In this document: positions 11,068-21,162 of the stretch, one piece after another
Layout: the number at the start of each line of letters is the position of its first letter
Position numbering within the stretch: the first letter of the stretch is position 1
Assembly: GCA_943735955.1 (NCBI GenBank)
Contig: OX030960.1
Location: forward strand, 444,397 to 508,396
Reading direction: 5' to 3'
DNA: 64,000 bases
DNA from: Piscicola geometra
Lineage: Eukaryota > Annelida > Clitellata > Hirudinida > Piscicolidae
Notes under the pieces: model-generated
What the model saw: the letters and a program-made list of their open reading frames with translations, nothing else
Told to the model about the DNA's origin: nothing
The model's database searches: none
Program-made: the position numbers and the translations under genes

Positions 11068-11372
11068 GGAGGTTGCTCAAGATGAACGGGTTCCAAAGAG
11101 GGAACAAGTTTATTTACGCTTTAAAAATAAACAAACATTTTATTTTATATTTATGCATCCATCTTAGATGCACATTTGTTGGTTTCGTTTCGGAAAGTTG
11201 TCTCATTCAATTAGAATACTTGAAAAACTGATTTATAGAAGAATTTTTAAAATATTGGGAGATAACATTTGGCTTTTTTTTCTCAACTTCCGAAGGTAAA
11301 TAATTGCAATTTTTTATTAGTAATTAGATTATGCAATCGTTCCGTTTTGTGCAACCTCCCCCTAATATGTTA
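11068..11372 (-). mobile_element. MITE with GGGGAGGTTGC terminal inverted repeats
   Basis: The left end AGGGGAGGTTGCTCAAGATG and the right end GTGCAACCTCCCCC are inverted repeats. TA flanks both sides (TTTA before, TAATATG after), suggesting a TA-targeting (Tc1/mariner-like) element. About 240 bp of its interior matches, inverted, the right half of the larger relative at 47643-49507. Confidence 0.7.
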
Positions 11373-11518
11373 TTATTTTGACATTTAATGTTTCTTATCA
11401 GTGATTGCATCATACTTTCGCTTTAAAGGGAATCAAAACCTTTTCAGATTTATTCCACCTTAAAAGTGTTATAATATTATTTATCTAATAAAAACTAAAA
11501 AAAATGTCTTGATCAAAG

Positions 11519-11659
11519 AAACGCTGGTGGATACTAAAAATTGGGCAAATGGCTTCAGTCCTTACCCCATTCCCGACCCAATGTGCCCTCATACGGATTT
11601 GAAAGGAGTGTTGTCTCATCGGTGCAATTATGAAGAAATGCTAGTGGTGTGTAGGAATG
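11519..11659 (+). CDS. Lectin-like receptor, CTLD2 second exon
   Basis: The exon is 141 nt, phase 1 to phase 1, with acceptor ATCAAAG at 11518 and donor GTGAGT at 11660. It completes CTLD2: KTLVDTKNWANGFSPYP, IPDPMCPHTD, LSHRCNYEEMLVVCRNG, giving the last three conserved Cys of the fold. The polypyrimidine tract is poor, but the join KWYKK-K-TLVD is seamless. The WND motif for Ca2+-dependent sugar binding is absent (LSHRC instead), and no EPN/QPD is seen, so protein or calcium-independent ligand binding is more likely. This is inference. Confidence 0.8.
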
Positions 11660-11782
11660 GTGAGTAAATTCAATGTTTAAAAAGTTTATAGCTATATGAA
11701 ATAGAAATATATCATTTTAAATCTGAATTGATTCAATATATTTGAATAAAATAGTTAGAGACATTAACGTATTCAAATCTAG

Positions 11783-11853
11783 GTCGTACAACGCTGGAAT
11801 CACACTTGATTACTATGCGACAAGTGGTGAAAAAGGATTATGATGAAGAGTAA
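11783..11853 (+). CDS. Possible alternative terminal exon giving a secreted lectin
   Basis: The AG at 11781-11782 starts a phase-1 exon in frame with the 11659 donor. It adds a short charged tail (RTTLESHLITMRQVV and KKDYDEE) and a TAA at 11851-11853. Two AATAAA signals follow at 11994 and 12007, preceded by a perfect hairpin (11968-11990). Using this exon would end the protein after CTLD2 without the stalk and membrane exons. The exon is short and its coding status rests only on splice phase and the following signals. Confidence 0.4.
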
Positions 11854-11967
11854 AAAGCAGTAAAAAGAAATTATGGTAGTTTACAAGAGGAATAAGCAGT
11901 TATTGATTAGAATTTTGTTGTTTTTGCCCATTCTTGTTTTGGACAATCTTTGATAGATCTTTGGTTA

Positions 11968-11990
11968 GCGGCTGCCATTTTGGCAGCCGC
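11968..11990. promoter_or_regulatory. Perfect 10-bp GC-rich hairpin before poly(A) signals
   Basis: GCGGCTGCCA and TGGCAGCCGC are exact reverse complements around TTT. The GC-rich stem stands out in AT-rich DNA, and the AATAAA at 11994 begins four bases after it. It may act in mRNA 3'-end formation or stability. Confidence 0.6.
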
Positions 11991-11993
11991 TCA

Positions 11994-12012
11994 AATAAAT
12001 TTGTAGAATAAA
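11994..12012 (+). terminator. Tandem AATAAA polyadenylation signals
   Basis: AATAAA occurs at 11994-11999 and 12007-12012, downstream of the TAA at 11851. A T-rich stretch follows. Confidence 0.5.
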
Positions 12013-12834
12013 CGGTTTTGGGTATAATATATTAAAATTTCAGAATCTTAAGTCTAAATAAAAATTTAATTTAATTAATTAGAATGTTTTTAGTGCGAAT
12101 GTTGGTTGTTTTGAATATGTCGAGGAATGGCCGCAGCAGACCAAGATGGTCGCAAGGAATCAAGTGAGCTGCGACATAAAGGAGAAATCCTTCCATAGCA
12201 GCAGCAGTACCAGCGTTGGCAAGGACTTCTCCTTCACCCTCTTTCGCAGCCTCGGCACCAGTGGCAAGACAGAAAATTGAGAAGAATGATGCTTGTGTTT
12301 TGTTGTTTTGAGGATGATGTGGTGATGATTGTGCTGTGGTATGAGTGTTGGTACTGTGGTGATGATTGTGCTGTGGTATGAATGTATTTTGTATTGTGGT
12401 GATGATTGAATTTTTTATTTGTGGTGATAGTGATTTTTTGGCGGTGATTGTCATGGTGGTGTGGGTGAAGTTGGATTATTGAGGTTGATTGTTTGTTTAT
12501 ATATATATTTTAATGTATATATATACATATATTGGTAGTGGTCTGAAAACCGATTTATTTAACAAATTTATTTGAAGAGCGCCTTTGTTCACTTAGTAAA
12601 GGGCGCTATACAAATCATTAGTGATTGATTGATTGATTAATTGATTCTTGAAAGATTTCAGTGATGAAGACTTGTGTGTTGTTCCAAGTGGTGATTGAGC
12701 TTGGAAAAAAGCTGTGGTGATAAAATGAAGTTGACGTTGATAAAAGAAGATACTTGAATTTTAAATTATATAATTAAGTTTAAAAATTTTTTTTAAACTA
12801 ATACAAATGTGCATTATACATCTATGACTAACAG
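12013..12834. other. Intron/3' flank with a minus-strand ORF and LINE tail
   Basis: A 127-codon minus-strand frame (12071-12454) crosses a GTGGTGATGATTGTGCTGTG repeat and has no recognisable domain, so I do not call it. A short LINE 3' end lies at 12541-12652. Nothing else is seen. Confidence 0.45.
12541..12652 (+). mobile_element. L2-like LINE 3' end only
   Basis: AGCGCCTTTG and GGGCGCTATACAAAT are followed by a TTGA repeat, the typical 3' terminus of L2-like LINEs; the LINE tails at 19275 (inverted) and 5960 are similar. No coding sequence precedes it, so it is an extreme 5' truncation. Confidence 0.7.
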
Positions 12835-12912
12835 ATACATCGGGTCTAGGCCGCTATTTTTCCGAACAACCAAGCACCCCATCTATCTCAACGACAACGA
12901 AAGATTCTTACA
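12835..12912 (+). CDS. Lectin-like receptor, Ser/Thr stalk exon
   Basis: A branch-like TATGACTAACAG acceptor ends at 12834 and the donor is GTGAGT at 12913. The exon is 78 nt and phase 1 at both ends, like the CTLD exons. It encodes TSGLGRYFSEQ then PSTPSISTTTKDSY, a short Ser/Thr/Pro-rich stalk of the kind that is O-glycosylated and lifts CTLDs from the membrane. It fits between the CTLD2 exon and the membrane exon at 17993. Confidence 0.65.
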
Positions 12913-13362
12913 GTGAGTCAAAATACTAGTGTTTTAGGTTAATATGAAATGCTTATTTTGGGAATAAAGAGTAATTTCGTTGGAAAATATAAGTTTTACG
13001 TGGAACTATAACTGTACAACCGACCTCATTTTGTATTCACTAAAGTTATCACTTTTTTGCGACTCTATGTTCCTGGGCAGTGGCGCAACCAAGGGGGGGC
13101 TCGCAATTTTTCGAAAATCGATGAGTTTTTTTGGTGGTGGGGGGGGGGTAATGAATTTTTCAATACGCCATTAGACAATGATATTTTCTCTGGATGGCCA
13201 TCGGGTCTTTATCTCACGAAACATTTCATATATCAACACAGAACATAGAGATCCCACCAAAATAACACTAACATGTCACAAATTCTGAAAAGAAATAGAG
13301 CACCACTAACACTTAACTACACTTTTAAATCTTACACTTTTTGTATGTAAATTTTTTAAGCC

Positions 13363-13751
13363 ATGACACAGTATATAAAAAACAAATCAGATAAACAAAA
13401 TAACTCTAGAGCTTTAAGAATTATCCAACCTTCATGGAAAGGATGCAGAAACTGTGTAAAGACAGCTCAAAAACACATCAACACATCAAGTTTACGTGCG
13501 TATCAGTCTGATCTCATTGCATGTATCGAACTGCAAAAATTTTTTGAGCAACAAGCCTTCAGCCCGAGTTGCATTATATGCTCGATGTTGTTCTGACTCT
13601 GTCAGTTACTTCATCAGATGCAGAAAAAGCATTTTCTAAACATCGGCTTATTAAAACTCATCTTAAGACGACTGTATCTGCATGTCGTTTGCAAAGCTTG
13701 TTTGAGAATATCTGCTACCAAAACAGCTACTGCACATCTTCCAGTAAATGA
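13363..13751 (+). pseudogene. hAT transposase C-terminal remnant (frameshifted)
   Basis: Two overlapping frames are needed. The second carries VVLTLSVTSSDAEKAFSK and LIKTHLKTTVSACRLQSL, the hAT C-terminal block seen in ZMYM/Zaphod-like transposases. The frame shift between 13569 and 13596 and the missing catalytic region make it dead. This subfamily differs from copies A and B. Confidence 0.65.
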
Positions 13752-14016
13752 AATGGTGACAAGATTTTCACAAACTGATCGAAAAATTATTTTGTAACTA
13801 AGAACACATCAAAATTTAGTTGAAACTAAATATTTGAAAAAAAATTATAGACTGTTTAGGATCTCATATCAAACTTATTTTTTTACTTTTTACCTTAGTT
13901 TAAAAATGATGACGTAACTTTAAGAATACTATGCAATTTAGTTTGCAGTTTTTTTTTGTATCATTAATAAACTATCTAAATTCTTTATCAATTATAATTG
14001 GTAGTTTTTATTTAGC

Positions 14017-15018
14017 CCATTTACCGCCGCTACCCGATAAAAAAAAGTTAACATGAATTTTACATTTAGACTTGCATTATATGGTTATAAGAATAACTCA
14101 AGCAAAATTGAAAACAATTATTTCATAAGTTTTAATGGGGCAAAATGTTGCGAAAACGCAACGTGAGCGGGAAGTGTGACATACTTATGTACAGTAAGAA
14201 ATCATAAATAAATTGATTCAAACCACATTTATTAAACAGAAATTAATTTCAATTGCAAATAGTTCGATAAAATTCAGACTTCTAATTATTTTATTTGTTA
14301 TAATATTAATAATAATTATTTTAATTACAACAAAGCAAATTATTTCAAGTGAATTACAACAGCACTCATAAACTGTCGTGCTGTTTCAAAGACGACACTG
14401 ACGACGAATGTTATCTTTATTTTAATTTTATAATCAACCTATGAGAGGTTAAAAAATTATATTCTTTTCAATGAAAGCTTGAAGTGTGAAACATTTGCGG
14501 TTTGGAATTTTTTATCGCAATATAAAAATCAACATTCATCTACAAATTTCAACTTTTAATTTTAATTTTATAAATTTCATAACATTAAAATAATAATTTT
14601 ATTATTATAATGACTAGACTTATTAAAAATCATATGAAATCATATTATGTCAAAGTTGCGAAAACGCACCATTGATTTTTAAAAGAATTGAAAACGTTTT
14701 ACAAGTTATTTTTAATATAAAAAAAATTAATTCAAGTATTAACTATCTTTTCACACTGAAATTAAGACCAAATTTGTATAAATATACTAAAAATCGAACG
14801 AAAAAATTGAACAATTATCTAAGAAAGATTGTTTTGAGAAATTTTAAATGTGAACAGGATATAAAAAACTATAAATAATAAAATGAAAAAAATTGAAATT
14901 TAACTTATAAAATTAAAATTTAAAATGTATTGTACAAAATATGTGAAAAAACTCGGTATTAAAACAGCAAGAAAATATAAAAATTGATGTTGCAAAACGC
15001 AACAGCTGCGGTAAATGG
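14017..15018. mobile_element. Putative TIR element (CCATTTACCGC ends)
   Basis: CCATTTACCGCCGCT at 14017 and AGCTGCGGTAAATGG ending at 15018 are inverted repeats about 1 kb apart. The AT-rich interior has GTTGCGAAAACGCAAC-type motifs near both ends. No transposase is seen; the 68-codon frame at 14672 is Lys/Asn-rich and not convincing. The piggyBac at 15024 landed on the TTAA just outside its right end. Confidence 0.45.
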
Positions 15019-15023
15019 ATTAA

Positions 15024-17390
15024 CCCATTAACGCATGACTCAAAGGAATTAATTAATTTTTTAACATTTTATTGAAAACCCGATTCTAACAAATAAAATC
15101 AAAAAATTAGTCTGAAATATTTTATACAAAAAAAGTTATGATGAAAATAAAAAATGTCCTTAAAAAAGGACGCTATGCATTGCTACCGACGGTAATCACG
15201 ATTCGTGGTAGATGCTGAAGCACTCCAAATGTAAAGCTACATTACATTTAAGGCATTTCTTTTCCACTTTCTTTCCACATTGCTTGCATCTTTTTTGGCC
15301 ATCTTCAATTTTACCAATAAAATGATCTTTTCCATCGTATCGGACATCTGCAATCACGCTTTTAGCTAAATTCATGGATCCTTTTTTTTCTTTTTTGATC
15401 TGTTTGAAACCATATGAAAAAATTATAAATATTTCAGTTTAACATGAATAATAATAAAAACTCACATCAATTTGGCCTAGAATTGATTTCACAACCTGAC
15501 GTCTAAACTGCACACATGTAAATTTTTCATTTTTATTATACTTTTTAAAAATGCACCAGGCATTGTGGACAGAGGCATCAATTAAAAAACCAAATAAAGG
15601 CCACCAACACTTTTTTAGCCTTATATTTATTCTAACATTTTCAATATTTTTATCCATTTGGTCCGTTCCACCCATGTAATGATTATATCGGTTTATAAGG
15701 AAAGGCTGTGGAATTTGGACATGTTTTTTTTGAGATGCTGACCATCTTTTCACCTCTTTTATAGGCTCCACTCCATGATTACTTGAAAGTAAAGTAACAA
15801 CGCTATTATCATTCCACCTTACCACAATGATATTCGATTCTTCATCCAATAAATAGTCATATTCTCCTCTTGGCTTTTTTTCATTATTTCAACATCTTGA
15901 ATTGGACATTTTTCTATCCGGTTTTTTCTAACTGTGCCAGTTGCAAATATATTATTATTTTTTAACTGTTCAATCAACCTAAAAGAGGTGAAGAAATTAT
16001 CAAAATATAACTCAAATGGAGTGTCTTTTGGTAAGCATTTTATTAGTTTAGATACCACCGATCCACCAAGTCCTAATTCGCTATTGAACTCTTCAGAGGC
16101 TCCTTGATACGGGTTACAATTTACCAAATACCCAAGCCTATTATTTAAGCACCAAACTTTATATCCAAACCTTATGGGTTTTCCTCTGATAAACTGTTTT
16201 GATGAATGCCTTCCATAATATGGCACCATTGATTCATCAATCGCCAAATGACATTCTTTGGGCCAAAATTTGAGAAATCTTTCATTCATAGCATCAAATA
16301 ATGGACGCACTTTGGCCATCTTGTCTAACTTATTAATTTTCTCGTTGTCATTGCAATGCAAATATCTTAATAACTCTTCAAATCTGTTGACAGTCATAGC
16401 ATTGCTTACAGCTAGATTGTGTACATCGTCGCTCTGTTCCCAGTACATCCTGCGGTTTGCCAAAGGAACATAACCTGAAAGCATGAGTATAGCCAGCACC
16501 ACTCTATATTCATTTTCAGTAGCATTCAGCTGTTTTAGTTTTTGGCTGGCATATAAATTTGACATGTCTGTTATTAGCTTGATGACTGGTACATCCAAAA
16601 ATAAATTAAACAATGTGAGAGGAGACATGTTTTCTAAATTTGGTTTGTCCTCTGAACTATTATCTGCCAATAATCCAGTAGTAATGTCTTTTTTGGTCCA
16701 TCTCCGATCAATTTTACTTTTTTTAGCTGGCCTTTTTACAGCAGTTTCTTCTCTACTTATAGTGGTTTTCTCTTCCCCAATTTTGGAAATTACTATTTCT
16801 GCTTCTGCATTTAGCTGGTTTCTTGATAAATTATCTAGAGTACCTTCACCATCCTCGGGTCCACTATCCTCATCAGAGCAGTTTGGGTCAGTAGGAGGAA
16901 TCATGACTATATCTGCTGAAAAGAAATCATTGTCATCTTCCAAAATACTAAGGACTTCATGAAGAGCGAATCTGAAAATAATTGTTTTTACCATCAGTAT
17001 TACTGCATAGTGTCCTTAAAAAAGGACACTCAATAAAACACAGTTTTTGGAAATAATATTACATGTAAAATAAAATTTATTTTAAATAAAGATATAAGAA
17101 TGAATAACAATGAAATATTATTATACATTATGAATGGTAGACATTAAATAAAATTATAACTAACTTTTTTTCATGAGCCATGACAAAAACACAAAAAATT
17201 TAGTTATCGCCTTGAAAAATCAGAATATCGAAACAATCTATCAATTTCAAATCACAAAAAAATTTTTAACAAAGACTTCAGTTTATATAGGACAGGATTA
17301 GCTGCAAAGATAATAAATATAATCAAGATAACTATTATTAAAAAAACTTTTTATTGCTGTCCTTAAAAAAGGACAGTATGCGTTAATGGG
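15024..17390 (-). mobile_element. piggyBac transposon, near-complete copy, TTAA-flanked
   Basis: The terminal inverted repeats are CCCATTAACGCAT (15024-15036) and its complement (17378-17390), flanked by TTAA at 15020-15023 and 17391-17394, the strict piggyBac target. Subterminally the palindrome GTCCTTAAAAAAGGAC occurs three times (15156, 17012, 17359). The transposase runs leftward. A sibling lies at 33918-35704. Confidence 0.95.
15196..16994 (-). pseudogene. piggyBac transposase, one frameshift, one intron
   Basis: The main frame (16994 to about 15880) holds an acidic N-terminus, WTKKDITTGLL, NRRMYWEQSDDVHNLA, the first catalytic Asp in HLAIDESMVPYYGRHS, and the second in FELYFDNFFTS. At the A7 run complementary to 15875-15881 the frame slips; one more A would continue as PRGEYDYLLDEES. 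The other frame carries the third Asp in NHYMGGTDQMDKN. A 66-nt intron follows (GTGAGT at 15465 to CAG at 15400, descending). The last exon (15399-15196) gives the cysteine-rich finger RCKQCGKKVEKKCLKC with HLECFSIYH, which binds the ends in piggyBac enzymes. All functional parts are present. The single-base slip could be a real mutation or a sequencing error. Confidence 0.9.
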
Positions 17391-17992
17391 TTAAACAATT
17401 ATTTTTTTTACTAAAGTTGAGCCCCCCCCCCAGCATTTTTTGCTGGTTGCGCCTCTGAGTTTACCTACAACCAGTTTATAACTATTAGTTAAACTACTTA
17501 TTTTTAGTTGAAAAATAGTTATAGTTTAACTTAATACTTTTTTTTACAGAAAAAACGTTAATTTAGGGTTAGGGAAAGGGTTTTATGTTTGCATTTTCAG
17601 AAAAAAATTTCTTTTACAAATAAATATGATTTACCTTCTAATCCGAAAAATTAATTTCAAAGATACAGTTATAGTTTAATTACGAATATTTAGTTAGTTG
17701 CCCACCACTATATTTCATGGTGAATCAAACCTTTCCAAGCTGATGGGAGGCTCATGGTAATGATTCTTTTTCGGTTGTTGAGGATGATGTTGATGATGTT
17801 GAGAATTCTGTTTATGATAATAAAGCTTCTATTGATGAGAATGAAAATCCTTCTTGTTCAAAATCAATATTTGCATTTTAAGATTCATCCAATTTTTACT
17901 TCAAATTTATTTAATTCTTTACTTCAAAATTTATCCAGTTTTTTTCAAAATAATTTTAATCTTATAAAAGAATGAGATATTATTTCAAAAAG

Positions 17993-18099
17993 CTTTCTCA
18001 CTGGGGGCGAAAGCAGGCATCGGAGTGGCAGTTTGTGTCCTGCTCCTCGCCATGCTATCTGTATGTGTCTTCATCCTCGTGCGCATGTGCACAAAGTGA
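17993..18099 (+). CDS. Lectin-like receptor, transmembrane and C-terminal exon
   Basis: After an AG at 17991-17992 the phase-1 frame reads FSLGAKAGIG then a hydrophobic segment VAVCVLLLAMLSVCVFILV and a short basic tail RMCTK, ending at TGA 18097-18099. This is a type I membrane anchor with a five-residue cytoplasmic tail and no signalling motif. It follows the stalk exon in the correct phase. The polypyrimidine tract is weak. The 76-codon frame at 17972 is an overlapping shadow. A mariner element begins 11 bp after the stop. Confidence 0.6.
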
Positions 18100-18110
18100 G
18101 CCTATAACTA

Positions 18111-19149
18111 CACTGTGGGCCAAAAAAACATGCCACTGTATATTTGTCTCTAACTTTGCCAAATATTACTCGATTTTCACTCTTTTACTCAGAGAGGAAT
18201 GAAAACTAAGATTTCATAAAATTTATATTGATTTCTTTAGTATGCAGTACTTTTATCTAGCGAAACTTAAACAAGTGTTTTGTAATACACATAAAAATGT
18301 TTTTACTCTTTCAGTTTTGTAACAATTTTAACTTTTTAATTTAAGTTTTTAATTGTAAAATTGTTAATTTTTTATACTTATTTTCTAAAATTGTCCTCTG
18401 TTGCAAACGCGTTCAACTTTCAGCCAACCAGTAATGGTTTCTGTGGGCGTGTCAAAGCTTGGCCAAACGCATCTGATTTTTTTTGCGCCTGATGTAAAAT
18501 CAATGGCGCATATTATAGAGATGAGCTGTTGAAAGAAAGGCTACTGCCTGTGATGAGGAACAATTCAGGTAACTTCTTCGTCTTCCAGCAAGATGGGGCG
18601 CCATCACACCGGGCGCGTCAGACAGTCAGCTTGAAAAGCAAGAGACACCTGCATTTATTTCCCAAATCTGGGGTCTCCAAACAATCCAGATTTTAACCCC
18701 GTTGACTTCAAAATTTAGAGAGAAATGCAGCAACGAGTCTACCAAACCAAAGTCACAACGTCAATCAACTGAAGGAGCGACTGATTACCGTCTGGAACGA
18801 ATTGGAGCAAAGCGTCATCGATGAAGCTATTGACAACTGGCGCAAACGTCGAGCATTTGCTTTAACATATGAATCGTTATTACTTTTATAAATTCATTTT
18901 ATTTATCGAATTTTGTGAAAAAGTAAAAAAGTTATTATTTAGTTTAAAATTTACACAAAAGTTTTTTCTAGTTTCACACTTGTTTAAGTTTCACTAGGTA
19001 AAGGTACTGAATATTTTATAAATCATAATAAATTTTATAAATCTTGTTTCTCATTCCTTTCTGAGTAACACAGTGAAAAATCGAAATCGATTAATATTTG
19101 GAAAAGTTATAGACAAATATACAGTGTCATGTTTTTTTGACCCACAGTG
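18111..19149 (+). mobile_element. Tc1/mariner transposon, decayed, TA-flanked
   Basis: The ends CACTGTGGGCCAAAAAAAC and its near-perfect complement are flanked by TA at 18109-18110 and 19150-19151. The interior encodes a broken DDE transposase: FFVFQQDGAPSHRARQTV (second catalytic Asp), then NVNQLKERLITVWNELEQSV and IDEAIDNWRKR. Several stops and frameshifts are present, so it is inactive. It sits in what should be the 3' UTR of the lectin gene. Confidence 0.9.
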
Positions 19150-19151
19150 TA

Positions 19152-19270
19152 TTTTTATTTTTCCAATTTGTTTTGCTCTATTTTTCAGTATTTTGTAATA
19201 AATCTTTTTGACAACCTTTCCTTAGACACAACCACCACAAAATAATTACAAAACTCCCCAACATCACTAC
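19152..19270. other. Short unassigned spacer
   Basis: AT-rich sequence lies between the mariner and the minus-strand LINE tail. No feature is seen. Confidence 0.5.
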
Positions 19271-20770
19271 ATAAACACCAATCAATCAATCAAACAAATA
19301 GATTTATATAGCGCTCTTTTTTCAAATTCAAGAGCGCTCGTAAATAAATTTGTTAAACAGATATGTCTTCAGATCCTTACGAAAAGTAAATAATGATTTA
19401 GAAGTAGTTAAATAAGGAGGTAATGAGTTCCAAATATATGGACCTGCATAATGGAAAGAACGTTTAGCAAAAGAGTTAGAAGGGATGAAATAATGATTTT
19501 GAGTGGATGATCTTAAATTACTTCTATGAGGGTGAGTTATTAATGATTTGAGGTATATTGGGGATACTGGGGAGTTTTTTAATTTAAACATAAAAACACA
19601 GATTTTAAATATCATCCTAAATTTGATGGGGAGCCAATGTAATAAGATGAGAGAGGGTGTAATGTGGTGATAAATAGGAGTACGGCTAACGACTCTAGCA
19701 GCATAATTAAATACTCTATTTAATGGTTTTAAAGTAGTTTCAGGTAAATTATAATAGAGTGAGTTACAATAGTCAATTCGAGATAAAACAAGTGCAGAGA
19801 CTAACATCTTTAAAGAAGGGTCATCTAAGTAAGGTAATAATTTTCTGATACGTCTGAGATGAAAATAGCAAGATTTAGTGACTGATAGAATTTGGTTTGA
19901 TAAGGTTAGTTTTGAGTCGAAAATAAATCCTAAGCTACGAATATGATTAGATGGAACAATAGTATGAGTGGAAAAGTTACATGGACTATTAATTAGTTTA
20001 CCATTTGTATCAAAAAATATAAGTTCAAACTTTAGTGGATTCAATTTTAAAGACATTGAACTAGACCAGTTTTCAATAGATAATAGACATGAAGATATAG
20101 ACGACATAATAGTATTATATGATGATGTATCGAAGCTGACATATAACTGCGAATCGTCAGCATAGGATAGGGAGTTGAGAGAATGAGAGGAAATGATAGA
20201 AGATAATTCAGAGACGTATAGAATAAAGAACAAAGGACCAAGAATAGAACTTTGAGGAACACCATATGAGTAAGTAGATGGGGTAGAGGTACAGTGATTT
20301 AAAGAAACATAAACAGATCTATTAGATAAATATGACTTAATCCATAAAAACGAAGAATCCTTAATATTGAACTTATTTTTTAGTAATAGTAGTAATAAAG
20401 AGTGGTCTACAGTGTCAAAAGCGGCCGAATAATCTAAACAAACAAGTAAAGAACATTTTTTATTATCAAAGGCGTAAATAAGGTCATTATAGAGTTTTAA
20501 GAGGGATGATTCACAGTTATGACCTAAACGAAAACCAGATTGTAAATAAGGGATAAGAGAGTTAACATTTAAATATGAATAGATTTGTTGATAAACTACT
20601 TTTTCTATTATTTTAGATATGAATGTTAGAATGGAAATAGGTCTATAGTTGGAAATTTGAGTAGAGTCTAATGAATTATTTTTTAAAGTAGGTATGATAA
20701 CAGAAGCTTTATATAAAGTCGGAAATTTATATGCAGAGAGAGACAGATTAACAATGAAAAGACTTATAGG
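19271..20770 (-). mobile_element. L2/CR1-like LINE, 5'-truncated, open RT frame
   Basis: Read leftward the frame stays open from about 20765 to 19328: NYRPISILTFISKIIEK, LQSGFRLGHNCESSLLKL, LDYSAAFDTVDHSLL, GVPQSSILGPLFFILYVS, the catalytic SYADDSQLYV, LGFIFDSKLTLSNQI, LSRIDYCNSLYYNLP, LHWLPIKFRMIFK and the C-terminal RSFHYAGPYIWNSLPPYL. The usual Gly in palm B (QGS) is Ser here (QSS). The 3' end (GAGCGCTATATAAATC and a TTGA repeat in the sense direction) lies at about 19275-19320. The endonuclease is missing. Confidence 0.85.
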
Positions 20771-20892
20771 TTAAAAAATACCGCACAAAATCCATAAACT
20801 TTACCAAAACCACAACACCACGCAGACCACCTGCAGTGCCAGCCAACGTGTATGTGTCTTTTAATCCACGCCCACCCAATAATACTAATAAT

Positions 20893-20939
<47 letters not shown>

Positions 20940-21162
20940 CAATGATGATAGTGGGAGCTATATGATTTTCCCAAAATATTGTGACCTCGACCCACCCATG
21001 CAACCACCGGGAGTTGGGGAAGCAGCGATGGGTGAGAAGTGTTGGAAGGATGACAAGTGGGATAGGGAAGGGAAGGAGTGTTGAGGAAGTGAGAGAGGGT
21101 GGTACATGCGGAAGAGAGGCAACGGTGAAAGGATGAGATAATGCAGTTTAAAGGGTATATAA
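20771..21162. other. Spacer with AAT microsatellite
   Basis: An AAT repeat at about 20879-20937 is the only clear feature. The small frames on both strands across it are Asn- or Ile-runs and are not genes. Confidence 0.55.

Larger units (their letters stand above)
10598..11518 (+). other. Lectin gene intron holding a SINE and a MITE
   Basis: The intron runs from GTAAGT to an AG at 11517-11518. It contains the family-A SINE at 10719-10915 and the MITE at 11068-11372. No other feature is seen. Confidence 0.7.
13078..17457 (+). mobile_element. hAT-like DNA transposon, copy C, hosting other elements
   Basis: The left end CAGTGGCGCAACCA plus a G run and the right end (C run, GGTTGCGCCTCTG) are inverted repeats. 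A hAT dimerisation-domain remnant lies 290 bp inside the left end. I find no matching 8-bp flanks (TTCCTGGG versus AGTTTACC), so the two ends may come from different copies. The 14017 and 15024 elements lie between these ends. Confidence 0.55.
12913..17992 (+). other. Large lectin intron packed with nested DNA transposons
   Basis: Between donor 12913 and the acceptor at 17991-17992 lie a hAT element with clear termini (13078-17457), a TIR element (14017-15018) and a piggyBac (15024-17390) with TTAA duplications. From 17458 to 17990 there is no clear gene. One frame there (about 17745-17880) is acidic (VVEDDVDDVENS, DENENPSCSKS) and may be a transposase remnant. Confidence 0.6.

Noticed and set aside
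12071..12454. 127-codon minus-strand frame
   Set aside because: It crosses a short repeat, has no domain and lies inside lectin intron/3' flank without splice sites that fit.
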